DNA of 64,000 nucleotides. Source: Coniferiporia sulphurascens. Taxonomy: Eukaryota; Basidiomycota; Agaricomycetes; Hymenochaetales; Hymenochaetaceae. This document shows, one piece after another, positions 52,686 to 63,584 of this stretch. Numbering within the stretch: position 1 is the first letter of the stretch; each line of letters starts with the position of its first letter. Location of the stretch: assembly GCA_002794785.1 (NCBI GenBank), contig NBBA01000001.1, positions 3,038,001-3,102,000 on the forward strand. The letters are read 5' to 3'. The notes under the pieces were generated by a model. It ran no database searches. It saw only the letters and a list, made by a program, of their open reading frames with translations, and was not told where the DNA came from. A program made the position numbers and the translations under genes.

Positions 52686-52813
52686 GGTGGGTTTGCAAAG
52701 GAATGTACAACAAAAAGACGGGACCGGCCAGTCGAGAGGCCTAGTAAACAGTAAAGAGAGGAAGAGTCGCGACGAGGGGACGATTTGACGACAGATGATT
52801 CTGCTGGCATGGT

Positions 52814-52823
52814 GTATATATAT
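52814..52823 (-). promoter_or_regulatory. Probable TATA box of the CAP gene
   Basis: The minus strand reads atatatatac about 130 nt upstream of the CAP start codon, in the 342-bp region shared with the divergent orphan gene. Assignment to the CAP gene is by distance and orientation only. Confidence 0.45.
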
Positions 52824-53027
52824 GTGCCCGTTTTACTTTGCAGGGAGACGGCGGGAACATATGAGGCATATAGCGACCATCATGCGTAGGCAAGGCAATG
52901 GGGTGGGCGGCTGAGGGCGGCAAGTCCGGCAGAGCGCCGGCAGAATATGGGCATATGCGGCCCATGATCGTCGTCGGGGTTTTACGTAATTAATTACCCA
53001 AAATAGCCACCTTTGCAGGCAAGTATT

Positions 53028-53665
53028 ATGGCATCTCCATGGTTCAAAGCACACATGTCCGAGCCCCCGTTTTATTTACTGCTCCAACATGCCCCGCTGG
53101 CAGCCGCAAACGGTCCTCCGTCCTCGGCGCCGACAGTCTATTCGCATCCGCTTGTCGAGTACCATTTTGCAGACGACCCTCCCTCCGCCCTCCTCCCTTC
53201 CTCTGCTGCCGAAAGCGTAGTCGTACTTGACTATGGTGGCCCTGACTCTCCCCCAGTCGTTCAGAGCCTCCACGCTAGCTTTGCCATCGTCGGAGTAAAA
53301 GTTACGGATGCCCCCGGCGCAGCCGCCGCCGTCACCCGTCCAAGTGACGAGGTGCTGCCGCGCCGAAACGACAAGATGTTCATCATCGAGACGATAGCGA
53401 ACGGAGGCGACAGGTGCGTCCGATCGACATCGAAAGATACAAACACTGACATCAATTTGCCAGTGCTAATGAATCGCTTTACGAGCTCGACAACCCGCAA
53501 ATCATCCTCGCACAGTTCAAGGAGCGGTACGCAATCAACTCATGCTTAGAAACAGTACCTTTTTTAAGCAAACACAATGATGCCCGTTGCAATAGAAATG
53601 AAATCCTGAGGAAAGTACTCGATCAACCCGTCGTAAAGCCTTCCGACGGGCAGACTCCCGTCTGA
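53028..53665 (+). CDS. Small orphan protein
   Basis: I do not recognise this gene. The start at 53028 (MASPWFKAHMSEPPFYLLLQ; ATG 53013 is in frame upstream) begins an exon with PLVEYHFADDPPSALLPSSA, SVVVLDYGGPDSPPVVQSLH and NDKMFIIETIANGGDR. A second exon has SANESLYELDNPQIILAQFK and a small last exon NEILRKVLDQPVVKPSDGQT, with the stop at 53663-53665: about 190 residues in all. The consistent hydrophobic/acidic pattern and clean splice sites support a real gene. It has no signal peptide or membrane segment. The last helices could be a small dimerisation element. Similar sequences may occur in other mushrooms, but I cannot confirm this. Confidence 0.7.
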
Positions 53666-53823
53666 GGCATTGCAACTTATTATTGGGCATCAACGGTCCG
53701 TTTCGCCCTATAATTAACCCAGCCTTTCAAGCCGCTAGTCGCTAGCACTAAGTGTTGGTGTGTCTCATCCATCAGCAATACAAATACTTCCATCGTCTCT
53801 AAGGACTAACAGTTGATGCTATT

Positions 53824-54727
53824 TTACAATACTCCTGCGCTTGTCCCCCTCCCAAAATACAGAGCCCCAGTGTCGCCTAACCTATACTGGACCGCCAGAC
53901 TCCTTCCGAAAGCATTAACAGCGTTGCAGTCCTTAAGGAGAGGTCCACGATGTAGAGCGATCTGCGGGTTACTCTGAGCCTTACCGATTACTTGTATAGA
54001 ATCCGACGAGGCATACTTCACCGCTGATTGCTCCACTCCTTCCACTCGCCAGTGGGAGCACCTCCAAATGCAATACGCACTGATGGAGGAGATTGCGTGT
54101 GAGCGCGTCCAATTCGTCAGACAATGTAAGATGCTGCGAGACGACTAAGGTTGCCTGGTGCTGCAAAATGTTGAGAGAAGTATATATGCCGGAGATGCAT
54201 CCGAAATTACTTTGACGCATGTTGCTCGTAAAGCTCTGATGAAGCGTTTGATCTCAACGATAGGCATTCCAGACCACTCAAGTAGTGAAAGACTGTCCAG
54301 AATGATCATGTTTGGCCCATAATCGCTTGCAGGAGTAGTGTTGCATCCCTCGAGAGTCTGACATAACTTGTCATACAGCGGTCGTAGCGTGGCTGCAGAG
54401 AGCTCGAGCTCCGAAAACCCATCTAAGAAGGTGAATGAGCCGTCCGAACTATGCGAGAGGAGGTTCGTCGATGGGTTCTGCACGAGATAAATAGTAAGGT
54501 TTGACTAGGGAACGTATGCTAGAAGCAAGACAGACCAGCCGGGTCGCGACGGACTTCCAGTGAGAAAAGGCTTGCGAGAAGGACACCAGTATGCACTTGC
54601 GGTTTTGCGAGCGTCTTAGGTGGGAAGCTAGAATGCTGAGAATTATAAACTCGGCGGGTGCAGCCAATCGGTCTGTGACTAGCAAAAGCTGCCCTACTTG
54701 GTGCGGCAAGGTCGACGGGTCAAACAT
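53824..54727 (-). CDS. elp6: Elongator complex protein 6
   Basis: RecA-like ATPase-fold subunit of the Elp4-Elp5-Elp6 ring of Elongator, needed for wobble-uridine modification of tRNAs. The start at 54727 gives MFDPSTLPHQVGQLLLVTDR with LAAPAEFIILSILASHLRRS, then CILVSFSQAFSHWKSVATRL. After an intron come SFTFLDGFSELELSAATLRP, NMIILDSLSLLEWSGMPIVE and IKRFIRALRATC. Further exons give QATLVVSQHLTLSDELDALT with CVLHLEVLPLASGRSGAISG, then LHRGPLLKDCNAVNAFGRSL and VQYRLGDTGALYFGRGTSAG. Like other Elp6 proteins, it lacks a Walker A loop. Size is about 260 residues. Divergent from the Trs65-like gene with 141 bp between starts. Confidence 0.88.
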
Positions 54728-54868
54728 GACAGGATGAGAGAGAGCTTAATTCCAAGTTTTCGTGTTATTTGTCGCTGCAAACACGACGGCGACGACGCGA
54801 CAAGCTAGGGCTAGATCGCACGCGACGCTGGGTAGCTTTCTACTCTGGGGTGAAATAGGCGCAATCGA
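54728..54868. promoter_or_regulatory. Bidirectional promoter region, Elp6 / Trs65-like
   Basis: 141 bp between divergent start codons. GC-rich around 54780-54830, with no TATA box seen. Confidence 0.5.
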
Positions 54869-57781
54869 ATGGCAAATGCAGAGCATATATTCAACTCATG
54901 CACTTTAGATCTCGTTGTCCCTGATACTATTCTGCAGCTCCCTGCGCATGACGGTTCAGTTACGGCGGATGACTGGCTGCAGCTCGCGCAGGATTCCGGG
55001 TGTCGGACGAAGGCATTCTTTGGTGCGTCGCGCTACCTATGTACACCCACCCGCCTTATTTCTCTGACGAACTTATAGATGAAAAGCTTGAGTTTTACCT
55101 GACCGTGCGCTTTCGACCCGAAGACCAGTCTTCGAACCTGCTTTCGCCGGACAATCGGTCGCTTCCTACGCTCCTTCTTTCCTTCCTGAACCATTTGCAA
55201 GTATCCCTTGAAGCCACGTACATTCCGTCTACACCTCAAGAGGTTTCCCATAATGGCCGCCTCCCCATCCTGCCTGCCCGTACCAGCAGCGCAGCGCTGA
55301 CACCCACCGCGAGGGGAACAGGCGTCCCATTACCCGTTCATCCCCCTCAAACCCCAAATCCCATGCCACTGACGAATGAACTGGACAAGAAATACATCTT
55401 CGCGGAAGGGACACCACTCAAGTCTTTTATATGGGGTGAGGATCTAGCGGAAGAGGGCGACTCGTTCCGTTTGCTCCAATCAGCCAGTGAAATGTGTTGG
55501 GTGGCTATATACAGATTGTCCCTATCAGTTGGTGAGCTAAGATGCACCATATCCCTTGGTGCATTTTGTGTACTAATTGAGAACCAGTTTATGTGAAGAC
55601 TAACTTCAATAATCCTTTGTTGTGTCTGACAACGTCGATTACCCTACGTGATAGGCCTTTACCTCCAACTCCACAAAGACAATCTTTAAATAACCTGATT
55701 AAAGAGGCTGGTCCACTCCCCTCCCTGGTGGATTCGCTTCCCCCAAAAGATGCATCTACCCAAGAGCAGACCTGTCTAGATCATGCCGGGCCTTCAGAGC
55801 ACGGATTTTTAGAGGAGATTAATCTTCTCGATGGACTTCCTACTAGTAAATGTGGTTTAGTTTCGTCTTCGCACTTTATTTTTATGAGATTTTATAGGTT
55901 CTACCTCAACTGATAAGCTTTACCTACCTACTACACGCTTAGGAGCGTCTGCTCGCCGAGCTTACGCGTTACCTCCCATTTCTCCGGGGCTGCCAAAAGT
56001 TCCTGCTCCCAGCCCCTCGCGCACTTTGCCTATTCTCCGTAGGTCATTTCGAAAAACATTGGGCACGGCTTCTGGCTTCTATGTGCGGATGCGCCCAGTG
56101 ATGATCCCTCAGATATACCTTCCTGGAGGCGCAGATGACGAACAGGAAACTTCAGGCGACGAAAGCACTGTTGTTCTCAGTGTGGAGATCGAGAACCCAG
56201 GCGATTCGGAAGCTGGATTCTCTGTTGAAGTTGTTGACGTATCTATAAAAGGTGAAGATGCTAAAATCAGGCTGATTCCCTGGGGAAAACATGGATTTGC
56301 AGACCCGACAAAAGTCCTCCCAATTCTGATCCGGCCGAAGGAGCAATATTATCTCCTGTACGCCATCACATTTCTCCGTTCTCCTGAATTGGATCTTTCC
56401 CGGACTACGGATCAGGAGAGCCAGGAAATGTACGACAAAATTGTGTCTATTCATATAGCTGGACGTCCTTTCACCATCCCTGTGCGAGACCTTGCCTCAA
56501 TAGAAGGACCTGGCCAGCTCTCATATCATACATCCCCTTTCTTGTCGCGATGGAACTGCAGACTCGACCTTGACCCTCGACGCCGGGTTCCAGTACGTCC
56601 GCCAGAGATGTCCTTAGATACAGGTCCGACGGCTTTGCCAATTCCTGCCTCTCCATTTCCCGCCGCAAGTCCCCGCACTCAGCAAGCACAGGACCAGGCG
56701 TCAGTGCTGTCGAACGTGCAAGTGAACACGATGGTGGGCTCTAAACGGCACACGTTTGCAGGAGTTACGTCTCCCTTCGTGACTACCTCTCAACGCCCCA
56801 TGTCTTTGAATACAAGCCCAATTGGTGCACCGGTACCAGGGGTAGCCTCTCCGCTGGGGAAACTTGGCAGAAAATCCTGGATGACTGGAACGCCCTTCTC
56901 AATACAAGTGCCACTAAGTCCACCTCTCCCTCCCTTGCCTGGTACTGCTCACGGACAGAGCCAGAATCCCCTTCCAACATCGAGCACTTCAACTTTCCCA
57001 TTCCCTGTTGTCCCACCAACACCTGCGTATCCCTCGTACGGGAATCAGCCCCTCACGCCGCGTCCGGGTTCTGTTGCTCCATCCTTTGGCCAGATGGGCA
57101 GAGTCGGACAAGGCCTGGATGCACGGAGGGAGCGACTCGCATTATCAGGTGTGCCGATGACGCCCGCGCCGCGGCCGCCCACAGCTCCACCTCTATCCGC
57201 GCGGGACGTAGGGTACACGGATCCGGGAGCGAAAGACTTCGTGGTATCAGTGAGTCTCGTGCCCCCTCCAACAAGCGGTGACGAAGGAACTTCAGTCCCA
57301 ATATCAACCACGCGGCAGCAGCTCATATACCCGCTTGATGAGTTCTCGTTGGAACTATTCGTGTTCAATCAGTCGCCGTATGTTCGAACGCTGGAGGCGA
57401 CGTTTGCGGACAGCAGGCGGCGCAGGAACGAAAAACAAGGGCCGTCTTTTCCATCCGCGTCCGCAGCCAAATGGAAGCCCGCACCTCCGGCATTTATGCC
57501 CCTTGAGAGCGGGATTCGAATAGGGTACGCGCTCTACTATTGAAACAACGTCATGATCTCACAATGTAATATAGTCCGCTGGGTCCATCAACTTGTCAAT
57601 CTGTCACCATGCGTTTCATGGCTCTAACTCCGGGTGTGCATACCATCGACGACCTCGTCCTGACCGACTTGGACTCTGGAGAATCAATCAGACTTCGGTA
57701 TGCACCTTCTATGTCTTCGCGAACTGAATCTCACCCTATTTCTCAAGGTCCGTCATGGACTTCGCTATTATTCGCAACTGA
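54869..57781 (+). CDS. trs65: TRAPPII subunit Trs65-like
   Basis: Component of the TRAPPII tether/exchange factor acting at the late Golgi. Exon 1 starts MANAEHIFNSCTLDLVVPDT. An intron joins KAFF to DEKLEFYLTVRFRPEDQSSN and LLLSFLNHLQVSLEATYIPS; next come IFAEGTPLKSFIWGEDLAEE, SASEMCWVAIYRLSLSVVYV and TSITLRDRPLPPTP. The long exon from 55.9 kb holds an Ig-like region (SEAGFSVEVVDVSIKGEDAK, KVLPILIRPKEQYYLLYAIT), a disordered Pro-rich insert, and YPLDEFSLELFVFNQSPYVR. The last exons end RFMALTPGVHTIDDLVLTDL and SGESIRLRSVMDFAIIRN, with the stop at 57779-57781. The GVHxIxxLxLTD-RSVMD ending is the clearest Trs65 feature; the family match is from memory. It has about six introns, and the DEK join uses the acceptor just before 55.08 kb. 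Confidence 0.8.
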
Positions 57782-57909
57782 GGCCTGGCGCCTTTCCCCA
57801 GTTGACTGTAACACATACTCACTCACTTAGACAATGCATGTAATTTAAAGCAGATTATTGTGTTTGTGATTGGACCACTGGCGACTTTGAATAAATACAA
57901 ATATATGCT

Positions 57910-59028
57910 CTAATGCAAACCTCCAGCGTACACCAGCTTCCAGCTGTCCCGACCGCTCCACGTCTTCCAGTACGTTTCCACCTTGAGCGGGACGTCCTGC
58001 CTGATCTCGCTCGCGAGTGCGCTGATATCGCTTCCGCTGATAGACGCGACAATGCGCGCCAGCCAGGCGCCGGCGTGGAAATCGTCCTCACCAGGGCTCT
58101 CGCCGCCGATAAATCCGGACGGGGGAAGGTATCCCGGAAGCTTTTCGAGAATGAACGTACGAAGGTTTTCCCAGTGCTGCTCAGAGGCCTCGAAGAATTT
58201 CTGCTTTGCGTCCGGGTGCGCCTTGTCGGCATAGACCGCGAGGAGACCGCCGTTGGCCGCGATCTTGTCGGCGTAGAAATCGCCGAACTCGGCACCCTCC
58301 GGTGTATTGGAATGCTTCTTAAGAGCTTCCTGGCCTGGAGGTGTTAGTAAGGGGCGAGCATTTAGTGTCGAAATAATGAACAAGAAGATGCCCGACTTAC
58401 GATTGGAAAGGAAGCCGAGGACGATACCCCCCGCACGGGCTGTCTTCTCTTCGTCATTTCGCTGTTGTGGTGATTAGGCAGTATTGCATCAGAAGTCGGG
58501 TTCTGGTTGAGATAAGACGTTTTCGCTTACGGATAGGAGGAAAGCAAAGTTGGGGTCGATATCATCTTCGTGAATGCGCTTCACAAGGTCTGTGCCAGAT
58601 GGCTTCCCGGGTTGCTTCGGTGCATTTGCGATTAGGTAGGAAATGACCTCCACGGTGCTGGTATACGTCTTGCCGCCGGCAGTTAGGGTGGGAAGTGTAG
58701 CCTTCGGGTTCTGCAATATTGGTTCCGCGGGTAAGATAGGTAGCTGAGTGGTAGTAGAGGAGCCCTACGATTTTTATAAACGACGGGTCAAAGTTCTCGC
58801 CGTTGACAAGATTTACGACTTTTGTCTGTACGGCATCAGAGCCGTATCCGAGCTCTTGACTGCAAATAGCATACAGGTTAACGAGAGAAGAGAAAAACAA
58901 GGATGGTAACGTACAGTGCAAGCTCTGGGGCAGCAGACCAGACAGAGCCTCCGAAGGTGTAAAGTACAGGCTATATTAAGGGAGTCAGACAAGGCTCGTA
59001 GAATGGGAAAAGGACTGACCTTGGACAT
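57910..59028 (-). CDS. Glutathione S-transferase-like protein (thioredoxin-fold N domain)
   Basis: The start at 59028 gives MSKPVLYTFGGSVWSAAPEL, then LGYGSDAVQTKVVNLVNGEN with FDPSFIKI, NPKATLPTLTAGGKTYTSTV and EVISYLIANAP: a GST N-terminal domain with the cis-Pro element (ATLPTL) and the Glu/Ser-like pair (STVEV). The helical C-terminal half (58.3-57.9 kb) reads NTPEGAEFGDFYADKIAANG, FFEASEQHWENLRTFILEKL, FIGGESPGEDDFHAGAWLAR and WKTWSGRDSWKLVYAGGLH, with the stop at 57910-57912. GEDDFHAGAW is the GST C-terminal N-capping motif. The protein is about 260 residues over about six exons. This looks like a fungus-specific GST group. Catalytic activity and substrate are unknown. The start was chosen over ATG 59090, which would overlap the TATA box. 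Confidence 0.85.
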
Positions 59029-59070
59029 TGAGGGGGGAATGGAGTGCCCTTGATAGGGAAGGCTTGGGTA

Positions 59071-59079
59071 CTATATATA
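59071..59079 (-). promoter_or_regulatory. TATA box of the GST-like gene
   Basis: The minus strand reads tatatatag, about 45 nt upstream of the chosen start codon (59028). An ATG at 59090 on the same strand lies upstream of it and is probably not translated. Confidence 0.6.
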
Positions 59080-59529
59080 CTACAGTGGCCATGGTGTGCG
59101 TGACGAAGGTAGTCAGCAATCCGTCAGCCGTTGGTGGCCGCACGTGAAAGATGAGAAGTGGCTCAATTAATATTAACAGCAGTCCTCTCTGGCAACTGCC
59201 GTGTCGATCATCAATCACCGCATTCGGTCGCTTTACGTAGTCGTGGCCTTGCCCCGTCCACGTTCAGACTCCTCGCCTTTCTCTCTCTGCTATCAATTCT
59301 CTATCTTTTCCCCGTATCTTCCTCTCATTTAATAAATCATTCTCTCGAATGTCCGTGGATCATGACCGCGCATCCACAAAGTCTGGAAGTCTCCGCCGTT
59401 CCCGCGTGTCCACAGTGAGCAGCGTTAGGTCCGCCCTTTCATGTGTATAGCCCTACCCGCGCACCGCACACTCATCTCATCTGCTACAGCTCCGCCTCCA
59501 GTCCGGTAGGTTCCAATTCCCCCCTCCCC

Positions 59530-62500
59530 ATGCGGCCACCCGCCACCATCGAGCCGAGCCCCAGGATCGACTTTCAGCGCTCGGGCCATAGCGCAGAGGA
59601 TTACTTCCAGGACATGGCAACTACTCCTTCATCCACTGGCTCCCCCATGCGTAATGCCTTGGAAAGGCGCAAATCGTCTTCCTACGGCCGCTCTTCTCGG
59701 AGCACGCGGGATCACATCAGTGCACGTGATCTCATTCGATTGCTGCTTTCCGAGCAGCGCGACTCCAAGGAGGCCTTGACCATCCTAAATAAGACAGCAG
59801 AGCGTCTTGAGCTCGAAACACAGCGCGCCAACGATGCCGAGCGTAGATTGCAAGAGGCGAACGACCGCTGGAAGCTTATCAACCAGGCCCGCCTGCAGGC
59901 TCAGTCCGAAGCATCCCGAACAAGCGAGGAACTGCGCCTGTACAAGCTGCAATTGGATACCGCACAATCCCAGATTGCCCGCGCAAATGACATGATCACG
60001 CAGACAGACAGGGAAAAGACTCTTGCAGAGGACGAGGCTGCCAAGGCGAAGAGATTGGCAAAAAAGTATGAGTTGGAGACTTTGATACAGAAGGCCCGGG
60101 ACGAGGGCCGAAGACTGGGGAGGGCGCAGGGCTTAAGAGAAGGGAGGGAGCAAGGGTACGACCTTGCCCTTGACGAAGCTTATGATCGAGGTCGGAAAGA
60201 TGTGCGCGACCGCTACGTGGATAATTACGGCCCTGACGCCGACTACGGCTATGATGATGAAGGGGAGGAGTACGCTTCCGAACGACGATACGATGAAGCT
60301 GAAGACGATATTCCTGCCATGGATGCGCCGCCGCAGTTCAACGCATTGATGGAGACTGTTCCACAGAGACAAATGTCTGCTCCTCAAAGACAAATGCCAG
60401 TTCCTCAAGAACAGATCCCCATTCAGCAAAGACCAATGTCTGCCCAAAGACATCAGGAGATGCCCGTCTATCCACAAGCTAGGGTCGATGCTCCTGACCA
60501 GATGCTCGCCGCGGCTGGGCCCAGCCCCTCGGTTCGTTCAAATCGTTTCATAGAGGGACTGTCCCGATTAAGACGGGGCGGCTCGTCTATCGTAGGCTCA
60601 AATGCTGAGATAAATCGTGTTGCACCAGACGTAGAGAATAACGCTGATATTGAGCTTGTTCACTCTGTCACCACTCCCAATATACGAATGAGGCGCGTAC
60701 AGGACCCAATGCACATGCCTGAGCCGGATTTCAACCCAAACCCGTCTGACGTACCCCCAATTTCCATGTATAACAACCGATCTTCTCCAGTGCACCCGCG
60801 TGTCGATTTTCCGCCTGACGGTTACGTTCCCCGCATGCGCGAGGACGGATCGATTCTCCTCCCTCCCCCGCATGAACTCCAACCAGCGCCCCCAACACCG
60901 AACCAGATCAGCTCACCCCTACCGCCTCCTCCGTCTCTACCTCGACCTAATATGTCATCTACTCACCCACACGGGGAACAGGACTTCGTGTACGCGAATG
61001 ACCAACCTCCGCGTGATGGACGGCACCGCTACCAGAAGAGCGTTGCGGAATCTGTCGCCTCAACGAACACCTCTAATCTTTCCATCTTATCTCCCCCAGG
61101 TCCTGTGCGAACATCTGTTGCTCAGCCTAGACTGAGCGCTATTCCCGAAGCCAGCCCGAGCGGCAGCATGCATCAAGCAGACTTCGATGGTACAACACCT
61201 CCCGTTAGACCCTTGTCACGATCGAGTATGAACAGGTATGGAGGGAGTGACGCTCCGGGGATGAATGGTGCTTATCAAACTGGTAACTCGGGTTCTTTCG
61301 ATGATCCCGGCCGGAGGTATGGCCCCAGAGATACTGATTCAATACGAGCAGGAGACGTGGTGGGTTTTATTCAAAAATAGGATTCAAAGCACTGATTGCT
61401 TTTATGTCTCAAAATACAGGCTTCACCCTACTCGTCTCATTCCATTCGATCGGTATATTCTGGTCCGCGAAAACCAACTCGTCTAACTACTCCAGCACCC
61501 CTTGCTCGCGGACCTGTCCCAGCGTATGCCCGGCCGCGCGTTCATTCTGGCACAACAGACTCCGGCTTTGACGCCCGCTCTGTGCGAGGTAGAGAGAGAG
61601 TGGCTGGATCAGAGCACGGCAGGAGTAGGCCTATCGCGATGGCAAACTCGGTCCCAGTCGACCCTCCAGAAATCACCATTGAGCCTCCTGTATGATAAAT
61701 TTCATTAAGTCACCCTTTTGTTCTCCTCCATCAATGTCCCCTGTTGTACCCATGGACCAATCCACTCCTTTGCATTTTTATTACTCGCGTAACGCATGGT
61801 ATACTGAATCAACCGGTTTTGTTTTTATTTTGTATTAGTCTCGCTCTGAATCTCTGCAATCGAGGAAAACAAATGTCCCGCACGACGGCACGATGAGTCC
61901 TGCAATGCCCATCTACGATCGACCAATGAGCCCCCCTATGCCCTCTTCCGTTCCTGGAATGCCGAAGGGGTTTGTTCCCGGTACGCCCCTGGCGTCTATT
62001 AATGAGGATGTACCAGAAGGCTTTGTTCCTACGACTCCACGAGCTTCGCAGCCACCCCCAGGCTTCATCCCAATTTCACCTGTAATACCCGACGGTGCGC
62101 CATTTGGATTCGTCCCGACTACACCATTGGCACCCGAGGGCGCACCGCTCGGATTTGTTCCCGCTTCTCCGGCTGCACCAGGTGGCGATCCGCTCGGCTT
62201 TATTCCGAATTCCTCTTCGGCACCAGAAGGCGCGCCGCCTGGTTTCGTCCCCGTTTCCCCTTCAGCACCAGAAGGCGCACCACCTGGTTTCGTCCCCGTT
62301 TCGCCAGGGGCATTGCAAGGCGCGCCGCCTGGTTTTGTTCCCGTATCCCCTGCTGCCCCTGAGGGCGCTCCACCCGGTTTTATTCCCGCATCGACCACTA
62401 TACCAACTAATCCTCTTCCCGGAGAGGGATATCAGGTCGTTAGCCCAAATCTTAGCATAACCGGTGCTTTGCCAGTTCTTATCAGGCCATCGAACGGAGA

Positions 62501-63584
62501 AGGGCCTTATTATAACGTCTCAACTGCAAGTCCTCGCTCCAATAGAATGTCATTTGGGAGGGATGAATTTGGCACGCAGAATAGACATGGAGCGTCGGAA
62601 TGGGATGGTCGTTCAGCTCGGGGTGACGATCGTTCAGTGTCTTATACCCCCCGTCTAGTACGAGGCCCGGAAATATACGGTGGTTTTGAGCCTCCACGTC
62701 CAGGGACATCGATGTCAGGACGACAATCGTTCTCTGGGGACGCGGCTCCAGTGATACCAAATGTATCAGTATATGAAAACTCTCGTCCTACCTCTCCTGG
62801 AATGCGAAGGGCTTCAAGGGTAAGTTTTGGAGATCCTGCCTCTGTTCCCATCCCCTCTACTGCTGCGCCGTCGCTCGCACGTACTGGCCGTTCAAGTTCG
62901 TACACCTCTTCAAGGGCAGACTCTAGGGCAAGAGCTTCGGTGCCAGCCGTTGCACGCTCGTCCAGTGCACGCAGCGAAGCAAACAGAGCAAAGGTGTATC
63001 CGTATGGTCCACCGGCGGGTGTGCCCACCTCTGGGAGGTCCTCCGGCTACGGACCGTCGGGTATGCCACCGGTGGGGCTCTCGAGCCCGTACTCCCGTCG
63101 CTTGGAATCCCACCCGGAAGATGATGACAACGAGCTAGTGCCTTCGCCACACTCTTCGACGTACACACTGACGACGCCGCCCACGGGAGCGCACAGTTTA
63201 CCAGGTGCAGTCTATTCGGCTGCTCCCACTTCACGCTCCGCTTCAGCGTACTCATCCACAGGCCGCGCACGCCGTGCGCCGCTGCCTATGTCGGCAGAGG
63301 ACGGTCGGGCCTCGCGACACCCGAGCAGTTCAAATCGTTCGTCTGTGTTTATCCCTCCCGATCCCGCACAAACTGCGGCAATGTACGGAACGTCCGCGGC
63401 TCGCCCGATGAACGAGTTTACCGACCGTAATCCTGCACTCCGCAGGTCAGCGTCGGGGGTGAGTATGAGGAGCAATCGCTCCTATGAAAGGTTCGACAAG
63501 AATGATTACGTGGACCCTGCTGTACTCGCTAGCGGAGGAACGACATTGCTGCCACTCCCGGGAACGGGGAGCTCCAGGAGATGA
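59530..63584 (+). CDS. Coiled-coil, proline-rich protein with 15-residue repeats
   Basis: Unrecognised protein of about 1,280 residues in three exons. The start at 59530 (MRPPATIEPSPRIDFQRSGH) is preferred; ATG 59443 is in frame upstream. Residues about 60-230 form a long coiled coil (ISARDLIRLLLSEQRDSKEA, LNKTAERLELETQRANDAER, ELRLYKLQLDTAQSQIARAN), followed by an Asp/Glu/Tyr-rich stretch, Pro/Gln-rich repeats (QRQMSAPQRQMPVPQEQIPI) and a basic SNRFIEGLSRLRRGGSS segment. The exon from 61.84 kb holds ten tandem copies of GFVPxSPxAPEGAPP-like units, then long Ser/Arg/Pro-rich disorder to the stop at 63582-63584. Introns are at about 61.36-61.42 and 61.69-61.84 kb. A scaffold or cytoskeletal/polarity role is possible but not shown. 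There is no signal peptide or membrane segment. Confidence 0.82.
61968..62394 (+). repeat. Ten 45-bp coding repeats (15-residue unit)
   Basis: The consensus unit is GFVPxSPxAPEGAPP, with units 4-9 the most alike (for example GFVPVSPSAPEGAPP twice in a row). Earlier units are more diverged, suggesting recent expansion of the 3' half. The opposite strand is also an open frame (61913-62398) with a matching GTKPGGAPSGAEGE-like repeat, a by-product of codon usage. Confidence 0.9.

Noticed and set aside
59028..59090. Upstream ATG at 59090 for the GST-like gene
   Set aside because: The reading frame would run through the TATA box; the ATG at 59028 gives the expected MSKPVLYTFGG start.
61913..62398. 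Antisense 161-codon frame rich in GTKPGGAPSG
   Set aside because: A by-product of the 45-bp coding repeats on the plus strand.
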